This document shows, one piece after another, positions 16,946 to 25,876 of a stretch of DNA of 64,000 nt. Location: assembly GCA_030448265.1 (NCBI GenBank), contig JAUJNG010000014.1, positions 88,566-152,565 of the forward strand, read 5' to 3'. Position numbers and translations under genes: made by a program. How positions within the stretch are numbered: position 1 is the first letter of the stretch; every line of letters starts with the position of its first letter. Origin of the DNA: Abditibacterium sp. (GTDB taxonomy: Bacteria; Armatimonadota; Abditibacteriia; Abditibacteriales; Abditibacteriaceae). The notes beneath the pieces were generated by a model. That model was not told the origin of the DNA. It did not search any database and saw only the letters and a list, made by a program, of their open reading frames with translations.

Positions 16946-17083
16946 TTCGCTCGACTGAAGTCGGCGCTATGGGCCAGCAAGCTGGCTGACTTCCCGCCTG
17001 CGCGGGAAAACAACCCATTGCTTTTTTCGGCGCAGGCCGAAAGTTAGCACCGAAGGTGCCCATAGCGCCGACTTCAGACGACT
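16946..17083. repeat. Long palindrome, family A copy 2
   Basis: The 16806-17334 gap has no gene. This copy has outer arms TTCGCTCGACTGAAGTCGGC...GCCGACTTCAG and GCGCTATGGGC/GCCCATAGCGC, with inner hairpins CCCGCCTGCGCGGG and TTCGGCGCAGGCCGAA. In the first hairpin the apical T of copy 1 is replaced by G, while the stems are kept. Confidence 0.9.
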
Positions 17084-17086
17084 TGC

Positions 17087-17134
17087 GCCCTCTTCCAATC
17101 CGGCGCTTGAAGACTGGAAGAGGGCGCAAGCCCC
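17087..17134. repeat. Palindrome family C copy 1 (CTTGCGCCCTCTTCCA)
   Basis: ACTTGCGCCCTCTTCCA pairs with TGGAAGAGGGCGCAAG around a short loop. The same element, with the sequence ACTTACGTCCTCTTCCAATC, recurs at 56948-57032, and a reduced form at 55527-55557. The arms differ by compensating changes. Confidence 0.85.
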
Positions 17135-17195
17135 GCCTGATTCTTCTTCGCGCGAAAAACCAACTGCGTAACGCCTACACAAAAAGTGAGAATCC

Positions 17196-17286
17196 CGTCA
17201 TTCTGAGGGAAGCCGTGCGACCCGAAGAATCTCAAGTCACTACTACGCCAGATTCTTGGGGTCCCAGGGCTTCCCTCAGAATGACG
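17196..17286. repeat. Palindrome (CGTCATTCTGAGGGAAGCC type)
   Basis: CGTCATTCTGAGGGAAGCC and its complement GGCTTCCCTCAGAATGACG flank a region with two smaller complementary words (AGAATCT/AGATTCT). Weaker complementarity (AAAAGTG/CACTTTT) extends it outward to about 17180 and 17310. Confidence 0.9.
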
Positions 17287-17334
17287 TGGCGGTGGCTTTT
17301 CACACTTTTGCAAGAGGTTCAATAACTTTGGCTT

Positions 17335-18441
17335 ATGAAAATTGATGCCGATTTCTCTGGCGGCAACATCATCGTGGACGCCGTCGAAGGTGAGAGCGTG
17401 CGTTTGCGCCAGGACTGGAGCACGTCGAGCCAGTGGTGGTTCTACTGGTGTTTTCGCGTGCGCGGCGCGGAGGGGCGCAGCCTGCGGTTCCATTTCGAGG
17501 ACGGCGATGTTTTGAGCGCCGGTGGCGCGTGTGTCAGTGGCGATGGAATCGAGTGGCGCTGGCTGGGGCGAGCCACAGAGGACAACACTTTCGACTACCT
17601 CTTTGCGCCGCACGAACATGAAGTGTTTTTCGCCTTCTGCCCGCTTTATACCCAGCGTCATCTGGCCCAGTTCCTCGAACGCGAACCTGGGGTGCAATGC
17701 GAAACGCTGTGTCGCGTCGAGAACGGCTACGAGTTGGAGCAGCTCTGGCTGGAATCGAAAGCGGGCCGCTACCTCGTGCCGTTTCTGGCGCGCACCCACG
17801 CCTGTGAGACGATGGCCAGTTTCGTCCTCGAAGGCATTTTTCAATTCTGGCTCCACGACCCCGAAGGCGGCGCCTGGCTGCGCTCCTGGGTCGATTTTCG
17901 CGCCGTGCCCCTGATGGACAAAAGCGGCGTGGAAAACGGCGAACAGGGCAAGTTTCGTATTCCGCACGACCACAACCGCGATTGGACGGAGCAGCCCCAC
18001 TTCGCCGCCACGCGCGCGGTGATGCAGACCGCACTCTCGTGGCGCGGCGAAATGGCGCTTTTTCTCGATCTGCACTGCCCCTGGATTCGCGGTGGACGCA
18101 ACAGCGAGCTTTTCTTCGTCGGTATCGAAGCGCCGCAGAGCGAGGAACTGGAACGGTTCTCGTCCCTGTTGGAACGCTCGCAGCGCGGCGGATTGCGCTA
18201 CTCGGTGGCCAGTAACATTGCCTTCGGCGTCGCGTGGAATCAAGGGGGAGGCCACAACGCGCGGCGCTACTTTCAGCAGAATTTCCCTGTGCGCTTCGCC
18301 TCGACTCTGGAGGTGCCCTATGCCCTGGCGGGCGGTGAGATGATGACGCCGCAACGCGCGCGAGCCTTCGGGCACGATGTCGCTCGCGCGATAGCACTTT
18401 ATCTCCAACGGATTGATGAGGGAGGAAATCGTTTGGAATGA
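17335..18441 (+). CDS. M14 zinc carboxypeptidase, cytosolic-carboxypeptidase-like (CCP subfamily)
   Basis: 368 aa. An N-terminal beta-sandwich (WFYWCFRVRGAEGRSLRFHF) precedes an M14 fold, the domain order of cytosolic carboxypeptidases. Zinc ligands: His155 and Glu158 in ARTHACE and His247 in DLHCPW; substrate Asn214-Arg215 in HDHNRDW; general base Glu326 in STLEVPY. No signal peptide is seen, so it should act in the cytosol, trimming C-terminal residues of proteins or peptides. Eukaryotic CCPs remove glutamates from tubulin; bacterial substrates are unknown. The HACE replaces the more usual HPGE zinc motif. Confidence 0.8.
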   Translation: MKIDADFSGGNIIVDAVEGESVRLRQDWSTSSQWWFYWCFRVRGAEGRSLRFHFEDGDVLSAGGACVSGDGIEWRWLGRATEDNTFDYLFAPHEHEVFFAFCPLYTQRHLAQFLEREPGVQCETLCRVENGYELEQLWLESKAGRYLVPFLARTHACETMASFVLEGIFQFWLHDPEGGAWLRSWVDFRAVPLMDKSGVENGEQGKFRIPHDHNRDWTEQPHFAATRAVMQTALSWRGEMALFLDLHCPWIRGGRNSELFFVGIEAPQSEELERFSSLLERSQRGGLRYSVASNIAFGVAWNQGGGHNARRYFQQNFPVRFASTLEVPYALAGGEMMTPQRARAFGHDVARAIALYLQRIDEGGNRLE

Positions 18442-18488
18442 GGTTTGGAAAAAAGGTGAATCGGTAAACTACCGCGAAAGGAGGGAAA

Positions 18489-18698
18489 ATGACCTACGTT
18501 TTGGAATTGAAAGAAGAGACAGCGCGGCGCATCGAAGAAAAAGCGGCGGCGCAGAGCGTCGCGCCCGAAGAAATGGCGGTGCAACTATTGGAAGAAGCGA
18601 CCTCCAGTGAGCGACGCGCTCGCCTGATGAAGATGGCCGACGAACTTTTCGAGGAGCGCGCCAGCGCTTATGAAGCATTGGCAGAAGGCGCCAAATGA
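18489..18698 (+). CDS. Antitoxin-like protein paired with Doc
   Basis: 69 aa, strongly helical and charged, with an N-terminal LELKEETARRIEEKAAAQ ribbon-helix-helix-like segment and an acidic C-terminal half. Precedes the Doc-like gene with a 4-base ATGA overlap, the standard antitoxin-toxin arrangement. AAAGGAGGG just upstream of ATG 18489 predicts strong translation, as expected of a labile antitoxin. Not a classical Phd sequence. Confidence 0.75.
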   Translation: MTYVLELKEETARRIEEKAAAQSVAPEEMAVQLLEEATSSERRARLMKMADELFEERASAYEALAEGAK

Positions 18699-19066
18699 AC
18701 TTCTTCGACAAAGACGAAATTATGGCGCTCCACGAGGCCAACATCCGACGTTTTGGCGGCTCTCTCGGCTTGCGCGATGAAGGCGCGCTTCTTTCTGCCA
18801 TTGAAGCGCCTAAAAATCGTGCTCATTACGAAAACGCCGATGAAGCGACCTGCGCGGCGACTTACGGCTTTCATCTGTGTCAGGCCCACGCTTTTGTGGA
18901 TGGCAACAAGCGTATTGCGGCTGTCGCGTGCGAACTTTTTCTGCGCGACAATGGGCGGCGCCTCAACTGGACAAACGAAGAAGTTATCGAGACTTTCCTG
19001 GCGGTCGCGTCCAGCAAAATGACGCGTGATGGACTCGAAGCGTTTTTGCGTTCGCGCCTTGTCTAA
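18695..19066 (+). CDS. doc: Death-on-curing (Doc)-type Fic-fold toxin
   Basis: 123 aa. The Fic/Doc active-site motif HAFVDGNKR occupies residues 65-73 (consensus HxFx(D/N)xNKR). Doc kinases phosphorylate EF-Tu and stop translation; its antitoxin is the gene immediately upstream. The replacement of the usual Ala/Asn pair by Asp-Gly is normal for Doc. The pair probably acts as a type II toxin-antitoxin module; it may be chromosomally stabilising or a defence remnant. Confidence 0.88.
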   Translation: MNFFDKDEIMALHEANIRRFGGSLGLRDEGALLSAIEAPKNRAHYENADEATCAATYGFHLCQAHAFVDGNKRIAAVACELFLRDNGRRLNWTNEEVIETFLAVASSKMTRDGLEAFLRSRLV

Positions 19067-19098
19067 CCGTAGAAGTTCCAGGCTGCTACGGACAAAAA

Positions 19099-19728
19099 AT
19101 GGATTCTTTCGACCGCGAGAAGCGGCTGCTCGCTCTGACAAAGCCGCTTTACCTGGGATTGCATTCTCAGGCGTTGCTTCGCCCGAAAGCCAGTAACCGC
19201 GAGCCATTTCAACGTAATTTCAAAGAGATGTATCCCACGATTACGCGCGAGGATGCAACTGATTTGTTGAGTGAGAGAAATTGGCGTCCGCGTGTTGTTG
19301 GAGCCTACGTGTGTGGCTTCCGAGGCTGGAATGAATTTGAGGGTTGCATCGGGCGTTTGCTTGTGCGAGATGAATTGGTTTATGCGTCTGTCGCTTATTC
19401 ATTCGCTTTAGCCCGCTTCGCGTCGCCCTTATCTTCGAAGGCGTTGTGCTCCTATTTGTGGAACAACTTTTCGGGACGCTGCACCGACTACAGTTCGATT
19501 TGTCACGCCATTGCCGCTTTAAAGTGGATTGATGCCCAAAATCAAAGCGATTTCTACGAGCGAAACATCGGAGATTGGCACGAGAAGATTGAATCGGGAC
19601 GCGCTTCATTGACCAACATACCAAAAGAAGAAGCGCGCGAACTGATGCGCCGTATCGTCTCGCCTGAGTGGGTTGACGGGGCTGAGAAGCAACTGCGTGC
19701 CCTTATTGAACTTGTTCCCTCCTTGTAA
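19099..19728 (+). CDS. DUF6000-like protein
   Basis: 209 aa. The pattern REDATDLLSERNWRPRVVGAY followed by GCIGRLLVRDELVYASVAYSFALARF resembles DUF6000, a family of unknown function found near toxins and in variable regions. It is somewhat richer in A/T than its neighbours, follows the toxin-antitoxin pair by 32 bases and converges with the rhamnose isomerase gene. No membrane segment. An immunity-type role would be speculation. Confidence 0.55.
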   Translation: MDSFDREKRLLALTKPLYLGLHSQALLRPKASNREPFQRNFKEMYPTITREDATDLLSERNWRPRVVGAYVCGFRGWNEFEGCIGRLLVRDELVYASVAYSFALARFASPLSSKALCSYLWNNFSGRCTDYSSICHAIAALKWIDAQNQSDFYERNIGDWHEKIESGRASLTNIPKEEARELMRRIVSPEWVDGAEKQLRALIELVPSL

Positions 19729-19775
19729 AAGAGCCGTTAAAATCTCGCGTTTGACGCTCCGCTTTCATTTCGCTG

Positions 19776-20966
19776 TCAAGCGTAACCGCCGCCTGCGACC
19801 TCGCCGCGCGCCGCGCGGCCCTGCGGTCGTTCCCCTTCGCGGCGCGCAATTTCATCGCTCTCGCGCAAGGTTTGAAGCGGATCGAGCGGCAACCCTTTCG
19901 ACTCGCGCCACGCGCTCAATATCGGCTTGACATCGGCATAAAAGGCGGCTCGCAAAATTTCCTCGGCGCCCACGATGTCCATTTTGCTCTGAAAATCGGC
20001 CAGTTTTTCCCTATCGACCAGACACGCCTTCAAATACAATTCCTGCGCCGTCACCACGGTTTGCAGCATCGCTTCGATTTTCGGCTTCAAATTGTGCGAC
20101 TGGTCGATCATGTAAGCAATTTTCGAAACATCCGTGCCCCGATGCGCCGCGTTGCGAATTTCGTGAAAAATGCGAAAAACCGCGTAAGGGTCAATCGAGC
20201 CGAGCGTCAAGTCGTCGTCGGCGTATTTGCGGTCGTTGAAGTGGAAGCCGCCCAGCATTTCCTCGTCGAGCAGAAAGGCCACAATGTGTTCGATGTTGGC
20301 GCCTGGCAGATGATGGCCGGTATCGACCAAAACTTTGGCGCGCGGCCCCGCTTTGCGCGCGAAATACGCCGCCATGCCCCAGTCGGCGATGTCGGTATGG
20401 TAGAACGACGGCTCGAACGGTTTGTATTCGACCAGCATCGTCATGGTTTCGGGCATGGCGTTGTGCCACTGTTTGAGCGCGGCTTCCATGCGCTTTTTGC
20501 GCGCGATGATGTCATCCTGGCCAGGGTAGTTGGTGCCGTCGGCGAACCAGAACGACAGCAAATCGCTGCCCGTCGCTTTGCCGATTTCGATGCACTCTAA
20601 AACGTGCTGCGTCGCTTCCTGGCGCGCCGTTTCGTTAGGCGAAGTGCAGGAGCCGAATTTATAGATTTGGTCTTGGAACAGATTCGGGTTGATGGACCCG
20701 ATTTTGACGCCGTTTTGCGCCGCGATGCGCGCGGTTTGCTGCGGGTCGGTGCCTGCTTTGAAGTCCCACAACACATGAACGGCGACTGTGGGACAGGCGC
20801 CGCTCAAACGGTGGACGAGGCCGGCGTCTTCCAATTTTTCTTCGACGGTCGAGGCGGCGGCGGGCTGGAAAAACTTGCCGAAGCGCGTGCCGGTATCGGC
20901 GAAGCCCCAACTGGGAAGTTCGATTTGAAATTCGTCCAAAAGCGGAAAAAAGTCGGAGTGATTCAT
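19776..20966 (-). CDS. rhaI: L-rhamnose isomerase-type sugar isomerase (RhaI, TIM barrel)
   Basis: 396 aa. Xylose-isomerase-like TIM barrel; metal ligands appear in MLVEYKPFEPSF (Glu), VLVDTGHH (Asp) and GGFHFNDRKYADDDL (His, Asp). This subtype interconverts L-rhamnose and L-rhamnulose (some relatives use other deoxysugars or allose). I chose ATG 20966 (MNHSDFFPLLDEF) because the longer frame runs through tRNA-Leu and its terminator. No Shine-Dalgarno. It is isolated from rhamnulokinase or aldolase here, although sugar-metabolism genes follow on the other strand. Confidence 0.8.
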   Translation of the reverse strand: MNHSDFFPLLDEFQIELPSWGFADTGTRFGKFFQPAAASTVEEKLEDAGLVHRLSGACPTVAVHVLWDFKAGTDPQQTARIAAQNGVKIGSINPNLFQDQIYKFGSCTSPNETARQEATQHVLECIEIGKATGSDLLSFWFADGTNYPGQDDIIARKKRMEAALKQWHNAMPETMTMLVEYKPFEPSFYHTDIADWGMAAYFARKAGPRAKVLVDTGHHLPGANIEHIVAFLLDEEMLGGFHFNDRKYADDDLTLGSIDPYAVFRIFHEIRNAAHRGTDVSKIAYMIDQSHNLKPKIEAMLQTVVTAQELYLKACLVDREKLADFQSKMDIVGAEEILRAAFYADVKPILSAWRESKGLPLDPLQTLRESDEIARREGERPQGRAARGEVAGGGYA

Positions 20967-20988
20967 GGTGAGAGGGAGTTTAAATGCG

Positions 20989-21026
20989 AAAAAGCCATGA
21001 GGACGGGCATCGTCTTCATGGCTTTG
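20989..21026 (-). terminator. Terminator of tRNA-Leu
   Basis: AAAGCCATGA(A/G)GAC arms pair around GATGCCC; on the minus strand a TTTTTC tract follows. Confidence 0.8.
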
Positions 21027-21035
21027 GAAAAAATA

Positions 21036-21118
21036 TGCGCGAGAGAGGATTTGAACCTCCACGCCCTTTCGGACACTAGCTCCTGAGGCTAGCGCGTCTG
21101 CCGTTCCGCCACTCGCGC
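21036..21118 (-). tRNA. tRNA-Leu (anticodon CAG)
   Basis: 83 nt. Acceptor GCGCGAG/CTCGCGC with discriminator A, D-arm GTGGCGGAACGGCAGAC, anticodon stem CTAGC/GCTAG with loop CTCAGGA, long variable arm TGTCCGAAAGGGCGT and T-arm GAGGTTCAAATCCTC. The class II long arm confirms Leu. CCA is not encoded. Confidence 0.97.
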
Positions 21119-21135
21119 AATCGGGGCAAAGGGGA

Positions 21136-21164
21136 ATTATAGCCGCGTGGTTTGCGAGCGTCAA
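21136..21164 (-). promoter_or_regulatory. tRNA-Leu promoter
   Basis: TTGACG (21164-21159), 17-bp spacer, TATAAT (21141-21136), 17 bases ahead of the mature tRNA. Near-consensus sigma-70. Confidence 0.9.
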
Positions 21165-21167
21165 CGC

Positions 21168-21243
21168 CCCTGTTCAATGTTTGGCGTTCAATGTTCAATG
21201 TTAAAAATTTCAAACCTTGAACCTTGAACACTGAACCTTGAAC
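21168..21243. repeat. Word-repeat hairpin (GTTCAATGTTCAATG / AACCTTGAAC)
   Basis: Left arm repeats GTTCAATGTT, right arm repeats ACCTTGAAC. It lies between the tRNA-Leu promoter and the ROK gene. Confidence 0.75.
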
Positions 21244-21268
21244 GCAAAAGCACGCAAACTGACGCCCT

Positions 21269-22165
21269 ATGCTGCTTGGACTGGAAATTTCGTCCCAGAG
21301 TGCCTCGGCGGTGCTCTCGGATGACGCGGGCGGGGCGCAGCTCGCTTTGCGCCAGGAGTTCGCGCCCCACGCCCCGCCCGCGACGCAGTGGATGGGCGCG
21401 GTGGAACTATGCCGCGCGCTCCTGCACCGCGCCGCCCTCGAACCAAGCGCCATCGCGCGGCTGGGAATTTCCTTTCCTGCGCCGGTTTCGCGCGCCGGAG
21501 TGGTTTTGAACGATCCGACGCATCCTGGCTGGCAGGGCTACGATTTGCGACGCGGCGCGCGCGAACATTTGCTCATCGAAGAGGTTGTGGCCGCGCCGCG
21601 CGCCGTGTGCGAAGGCTGGGGCGAAGCGCACTTCGGCGCACTGCGCGAAAAAGGCGACTGGCTTTATCTTCATCTGGGCGCGACGCTGGAAAGCGCGCTG
21701 TGTCTGGGCGGCCAAATGCGGCTGGGAAGCGGCGGCGCGGGCGACATCGGCGGCCTCATCATCGAGCGCGACGGCGCGCTCGATGGGCTGGCCAAACGCG
21801 GCACGTTGCGCGCCTATTGCGGCGGCGAGGCGTTTCAAGCGCGCGCCCGCTCCTACGGCATGGCCTACACGCGCGCCGAAGAAATCTGGCATCTGGCGGA
21901 GGCGAATTTCGCGGCGCAGTCCTTGGTAGAAGATTTCATCGAACGCCTGGCGCAGGGGCTGGCGAGCGCGATTTCGCTCGTCGAACCGGCCCACATCTGC
22001 ATCGGCGGCAGCTTTGGGCGCGCAATTTTTCCGCAAATGGCCGCGCCCTTGGCGTCAAAACTGCGTGATATGGCACCCGCGCAACCCCCAATTCTCGCCG
22101 CCGCCTTGGGCGAGGACGCTGCCACTCTGGGCGCCGTCGCGCTGGCTTTGGAACCGAATTTTTAA
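21269..22165 (+). CDS. ROK family protein, catalytically degenerate
   Basis: 298 aa with the ROK fold: LGLEISSQSASAVL at the phosphate-1 position, GSGGAGDIGGLII in the second half and a CIGGSFGRAI end. Functional sugar kinases of this family have an ND catalytic motif before the GE of ALGE and a CxCGxxGCxE zinc site. Here the aligned stretch reads AAPRAVCEGWGE, the Asp is absent, EIGH is replaced by DIGG, and the zinc cysteines are missing. A kinase activity is therefore unlikely; a sugar-sensing role would be the alternative. Followed by pgi in the same direction. Confidence 0.75.
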   Translation: MLLGLEISSQSASAVLSDDAGGAQLALRQEFAPHAPPATQWMGAVELCRALLHRAALEPSAIARLGISFPAPVSRAGVVLNDPTHPGWQGYDLRRGAREHLLIEEVVAAPRAVCEGWGEAHFGALREKGDWLYLHLGATLESALCLGGQMRLGSGGAGDIGGLIIERDGALDGLAKRGTLRAYCGGEAFQARARSYGMAYTRAEEIWHLAEANFAAQSLVEDFIERLAQGLASAISLVEPAHICIGGSFGRAIFPQMAAPLASKLRDMAPAQPPILAAALGEDAATLGAVALALEPNF

Positions 22166-22177
22166 GGCGTTTAGTCT

Positions 22178-22300
22178 GGGATAGAAGGAAAAAGAAGGCT
22201 AAAGGCTAAAGGATGAAGGCTAAATCAAATTAGAATGCGAGAACTGAGAATGGTTTAGCCTTTAGCCTTCAGCCTTTAGCCTTCTTTTTCCTTCTATCCC
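22178..22300. repeat. Word-repeat palindrome (GGCTAAAGGCTAAAGG)
   Basis: GGGATAGAAGGAAAAAGAAG at the left and its perfect complement at the right; between them repeated GGCTAAA(G/T) words mirror the TTTAGCC words of the opposite arm. Confidence 0.95.
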
Positions 22301-22335
22301 GATCCAAATGCGACTCACTCTCAAGGAAAACCACC

Positions 22336-23907
22336 ATGAACTCCAACGAACTCTGGAACCGTTTCAAAACCTATTATTTCTACGCGCCCGACGTGGGTTT
22401 CGCGCTCGACATCTCGCGGATGCCTTTTCCCGACGACTTTTTCCCCGCTTTCGAGCCGAAACTGCAAGACGCCTACGCCAAAATGGACGCCCTCGAAGCC
22501 GGAGGCATCGCCAATCCCGACGAAAATCGCATGGTGGGCCACTACTGGCTGCGCGCGCCGCAAATGGCGCCCGATGATCTGGGCGCGGACATCGAAAAGG
22601 TCGTCGGCGACATCGAAACCTTCGCCGCGAGCGTTCACGACGGCGCGCTGAGCGGCGAGCGCGGCGAGCCCTTCAAAAACATTTTGATTATTGGCATCGG
22701 CGGCTCGGCATTGGGGCCGCAGTTCGTGACCGGCGCGCTTTCCACGCCTGGTCGTGACAAAATGGCGGCCTATTTTTTCGACAACACCGACCCCGACGGC
22801 ATGGAGCGCACGCTAAAGTGCATCGGCGACGAGTTGGGCCAAACCCTCACGATTGTCATTTCCAAATCGGGCGGCACCAAGGAAACCCGTAACGGAATGC
22901 TCGAAGCTGCCGCCGCCTACACCGAAGCGGGTTTGCATTTCGGCCATCACGCTGTCGCGATTACCGAAAACGGCTCGCAGCTCGATAAAGTCGCCGAGCA
23001 CGAGCGCTGGCTGGCGCGTTTTCCGATGTTCGACTGGATTGGAGGCCGCACCTCCGAGCTTTCTGCCGTCGGTTTGCTTCCCGCCGCGTTGCAGGGCTTC
23101 GACATTCGCGCCATTTTAGCGGGCGCCGCGCAAATGGATGTTCTGACGCGCTCCCACGATACGCCCAACAATCCCGCCGCGCTGATGGCGGCGATGTGGC
23201 ATTTCGCGACCAATGGAAAAGGCGAAAAAGACATGGTGGTTTTGCCCTACAAAGACCGTCTGGAACTGTTCGCGCGCTATCTGCAACAGTTGGTGATGGA
23301 AAGTCTGGGCAAAGAGAAAGACTTGGACGGCAACGTCGTGCATCAGGGCATCGCGGTTTACGGCAACAAAGGCTCAACGGATCAACACGCCTACGTCCAG
23401 CAGCTACGCGATGGCGTGCCCAACTTTTTCGCGGTGTTCATCGAAGTTCTCAAAGCGCGGGAAAGCGCGAAACTGGAAGTCGAACCTGGCATCACGGCGG
23501 GCGATTATCTGAGCGGTTTTCTCTACGGCACGCGCCGCGCGCTTTATGAAGGCGGGCGCGGCAGCATCACTATCACGGTTGAAAGCGTGAACGAGCGCAC
23601 GGTGGGAATGCTTATCGCGCTGTTCGAGCGCGCCGTTGGACTTTACGGATTTTTGGTCAACATCAACGCCTACCATCAGCCTGGCGTGGAAGCCGGCAAA
23701 AAAGCGGCGCAAACCATTATCGAAATGCAGACTCACATTCTCCAATCGCTTGAGGGCGATGGGGGCGGCAATGCTGAACAGATCGCGGTTAAAATCGGCG
23801 CGCAGGACAAGGCCGAGGACGTGTTTCACATTCTGCGCCATCTCGCAGCTAACGGGCGCGTCAAGGCGGACGGGCAGGGCGTCGAGGCGAGTTTTTCGCT
23901 GGGTTAA
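22336..23907 (+). CDS. pgi: Glucose-6-phosphate isomerase
   Basis: 523 aa. Interconverts glucose-6-P and fructose-6-P in the cytosol. SIS domains are marked by [14 protein letters not shown] and [13 protein letters not shown]; the catalytic Glu/His region is near [19 protein letters not shown], a signature of the archaeal/cyanobacterial-like bacterial Pgi lineage. Full length. The stop overlaps a start codon of the following pseudogene region. Confidence 0.95.
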   Translation: MNSNELWNRFKTYYFYAPDVGFALDISRMPFPDDFFPAFEPKLQDAYAKMDALEAGGIANPDENRMVGHYWLRAPQMAPDDLGADIEKVVGDIETFAASVHDGALSGERGEPFKNILIIGIGGSALGPQFVTGALSTPGRDKMAAYFFDNTDPDGMERTLKCIGDELGQTLTIVISKSGGTKETRNGMLEAAAAYTEAGLHFGHHAVAITENGSQLDKVAEHERWLARFPMFDWIGGRTSELSAVGLLPAALQGFDIRAILAGAAQMDVLTRSHDTPNNPAALMAAMWHFATNGKGEKDMVVLPYKDRLELFARYLQQLVMESLGKEKDLDGNVVHQGIAVYGNKGSTDQHAYVQQLRDGVPNFFAVFIEVLKARESAKLEVEPGITAGDYLSGFLYGTRRALYEGGRGSITITVESVNERTVGMLIALFERAVGLYGFLVNINAYHQPGVEAGKKAAQTIIEMQTHILQSLEGDGGGNAEQIAVKIGAQDKAEDVFHILRHLAANGRVKADGQGVEASFSLG

Positions 23908-24545
23908 TGGAACTAAAAACCATGCTGCAAACTGAAGTCACCGATTGGGACGAGATTCTCGCGCAGCCGACACGCGCCTACGAGGAAGGCTTGCGTTTCT
24001 TTCGCGGGCAGGGGCTGATGAACCAAACGCTTCGACAACTGGCTAAAGATTTGGCCGCGCGCCATTCCCTACAGCGTGATTGGTGCGGTCGCGCTTAACC
24101 AGCACGGCTACCGGCGCCTTACCGAAGGCATCGACGTCTTGCTCAGCCGCGATGGGCTGGAGCGGTTTCGCACGGAGTTGGTGGGGCGAGGGTATCGTCC
24201 GGCGTTTGCGGGCGCGACGCGCAAATTTCGTTCGACGGGCGAAAACGTGCCTATCAAAATCATTACGACGGACGAATTTGGGGCGACGGCAAGCCCAAAG
24301 CCGTAGTTTTCCCCGATCCGTCGGCTTTTTCGGTTGAAATTGATGGCGTGCAAACTTTGGCGCTGGACAAATTGGTCGAACTCAAACTTGCATCGGGACT
24401 GACCGGCAGAGGACGCCGCAAAGACCTCGCAGACGTGCAGGAACTGATTCGCATTTTAAATCTCGACGCCGATTTCGCTCTGCGCCTTGATGAGTCGGTG
24501 CAGGCCATTTACCTCGAACTGTGGGAAGAATTGCAAGCCGCTTAG
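23907..24545 (+). pseudogene. Frameshifted nucleotidyltransferase (AbiEii/MNT-like)
   Basis: Three pieces in two frames form one protein. Frame of 23907 (ends ...LAKDLAA), frame of 24076 (IPYSVIGAVALNQHGYRRL ... ITTDEF), and the frame of 23907 again from about 24290 (DGKPKAVVFPDPS ... LWEELQAA). The joins lie near 24059-24062 and 24288-24292. The central piece resembles the G(A/G)xA...HG..R.T..ID pattern of nucleotidyltransferase antitoxin-toxin proteins. Two frameshifts suggest inactivation, but both joins are in G/C-rich runs where sequencing error is possible. Confidence 0.7.
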
Positions 24546-24610
24546 AACCTATCCGGAGAGGCTCTTAATGGCCACTGCCGCGAGGCGCGCAATCGGGGAA
24601 AATAGAAACG

Positions 24611-25813
24611 ATGCTTTATCCACTCAAATTCAAGCCGTTTCTCAAGTTTTATCCCTACGGCGGGCGACGCTTCGCCGAAGTTTTGGAAATGGACGTGCCA
24701 CGCGACCGCGACATCGCCGAATCGTGGGAAATCGCCGATCACGGGCCGGAACAATCGGTTGTGGTCAACGGCGCGCACGCCGGAAAAACCCTGCGCCAGT
24801 TGATGCAGGAATTTCAATCTGAACTCGTGGGCGAGGAAGTCTGGGCCAAATACGGCGATTATTTTCCGCTTCTGGTCAAATTTCTCGACTGCGACAAGCG
24901 TTTGCCCGCCCATATGCATCCCGACGACGAAACCGCGCGCCTTTTGGGTTTGAACGATACCGGCAAAAGCGAGGCGTGGTATATCGTGCGCGCCGATGCC
25001 GGTGCGGGCGCTTATTGCTCCGCGCTGTCGGGCCTGACAGCGCAGAAATTCGCCGACGCCATCGAAAACGGCGACACCTACGACGGTGTGATGAAATTGA
25101 TTCCTACGCGCACCGGCGACACCTATTTCGTGCCGCCTGGCCGTCTGCACGCGCTCGATGGCGGCAATCTGGCGTTTGAAATTCAGCAAAACTCCGACGC
25201 TGGTTTCGGCTGGGACTGGGCAGGCTTTGTCGAAGCGGGCGTGATTCCCGCCGCCGACGCGCAAAAACATAAAATAATGGCCGTCGAATACGCGCTATAT
25301 GAAGACGGGCCGCAGGAACAGACCAAAGAAGTCACCCTTGATGATGGCGGCAACGAGCGCACCTTTTGCGCGGCGTGCCGCCATTTCGTCTTGGAACGGC
25401 TCACGATTCGCGCGCGGACGCAGTTCGCCGATCCACAGCCGCGATTTAACACTTTCACGCTCATCAACGGCGCGGCAACCTTTGAAAGCGGCGGCGAAGT
25501 CGTTTTCGCCAAGCGCGGCGAAAGTTTGCTGCTTCCGGCGGGCGTCGAAACCCAAATCGTGCCCAATTCGCTCACCAACGCGGGGCAAGTTGAGATTTTG
25601 CGCTGTTATGTGCCCGACTTGGAGCGCGATGTGATAAATTTTCTGCGCGCGAGCGGCATCGCCGACCGCGATATCGCTTGGCTTGGTTCTTACGGACGCG
25701 GCAACGATTTGCTGCCGCTTCTGGGATTGCCGCAGAATTTGTTCGAGGTCACGCCACAGGAGCGCCACGAAGCCGCGATTGAACACGGACATTCGCGCGA
25801 TGAAACTTCGTAA
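24611..25813 (+). CDS. manA: Mannose-6-phosphate isomerase, class I
   Basis: 400 aa. Zinc-dependent cupin enzyme that interconverts mannose-6-P and fructose-6-P, supplying GDP-mannose for glycans. Metal-binding residues lie in AHMHPDDETA (residues 100-109) and in the PPGRLHALDGG block; a second cupin half ends at PAGVETQIVP. Together with pgi and a PfkB kinase it forms a sugar-interconversion cluster, probably an operon with the downstream kinase. Confidence 0.9.
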   Translation: MLYPLKFKPFLKFYPYGGRRFAEVLEMDVPRDRDIAESWEIADHGPEQSVVVNGAHAGKTLRQLMQEFQSELVGEEVWAKYGDYFPLLVKFLDCDKRLPAHMHPDDETARLLGLNDTGKSEAWYIVRADAGAGAYCSALSGLTAQKFADAIENGDTYDGVMKLIPTRTGDTYFVPPGRLHALDGGNLAFEIQQNSDAGFGWDWAGFVEAGVIPAADAQKHKIMAVEYALYEDGPQEQTKEVTLDDGGNERTFCAACRHFVLERLTIRARTQFADPQPRFNTFTLINGAATFESGGEVVFAKRGESLLLPAGVETQIVPNSLTNAGQVEILRCYVPDLERDVINFLRASGIADRDIAWLGSYGRGNDLLPLLGLPQNLFEVTPQERHEAAIEHGHSRDETS

Positions 25814-25815
25814 GG

Positions 25816-25869
25816 AGAGGCGAGTAACGAGAGGCGAGAAGAACAGCCCCAATGTCTCGCCTCTAAACT
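25816..25869. repeat. Word-repeat hairpin (GAGAGGCGAG)
   Basis: Left arm GAGAGGCGAGTAACGAGAGG, right arm TCTCGCCTCTAAACTCT; between manA and the kinase gene. Confidence 0.65.
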
Positions 25870-25876
25870 CTAAATC

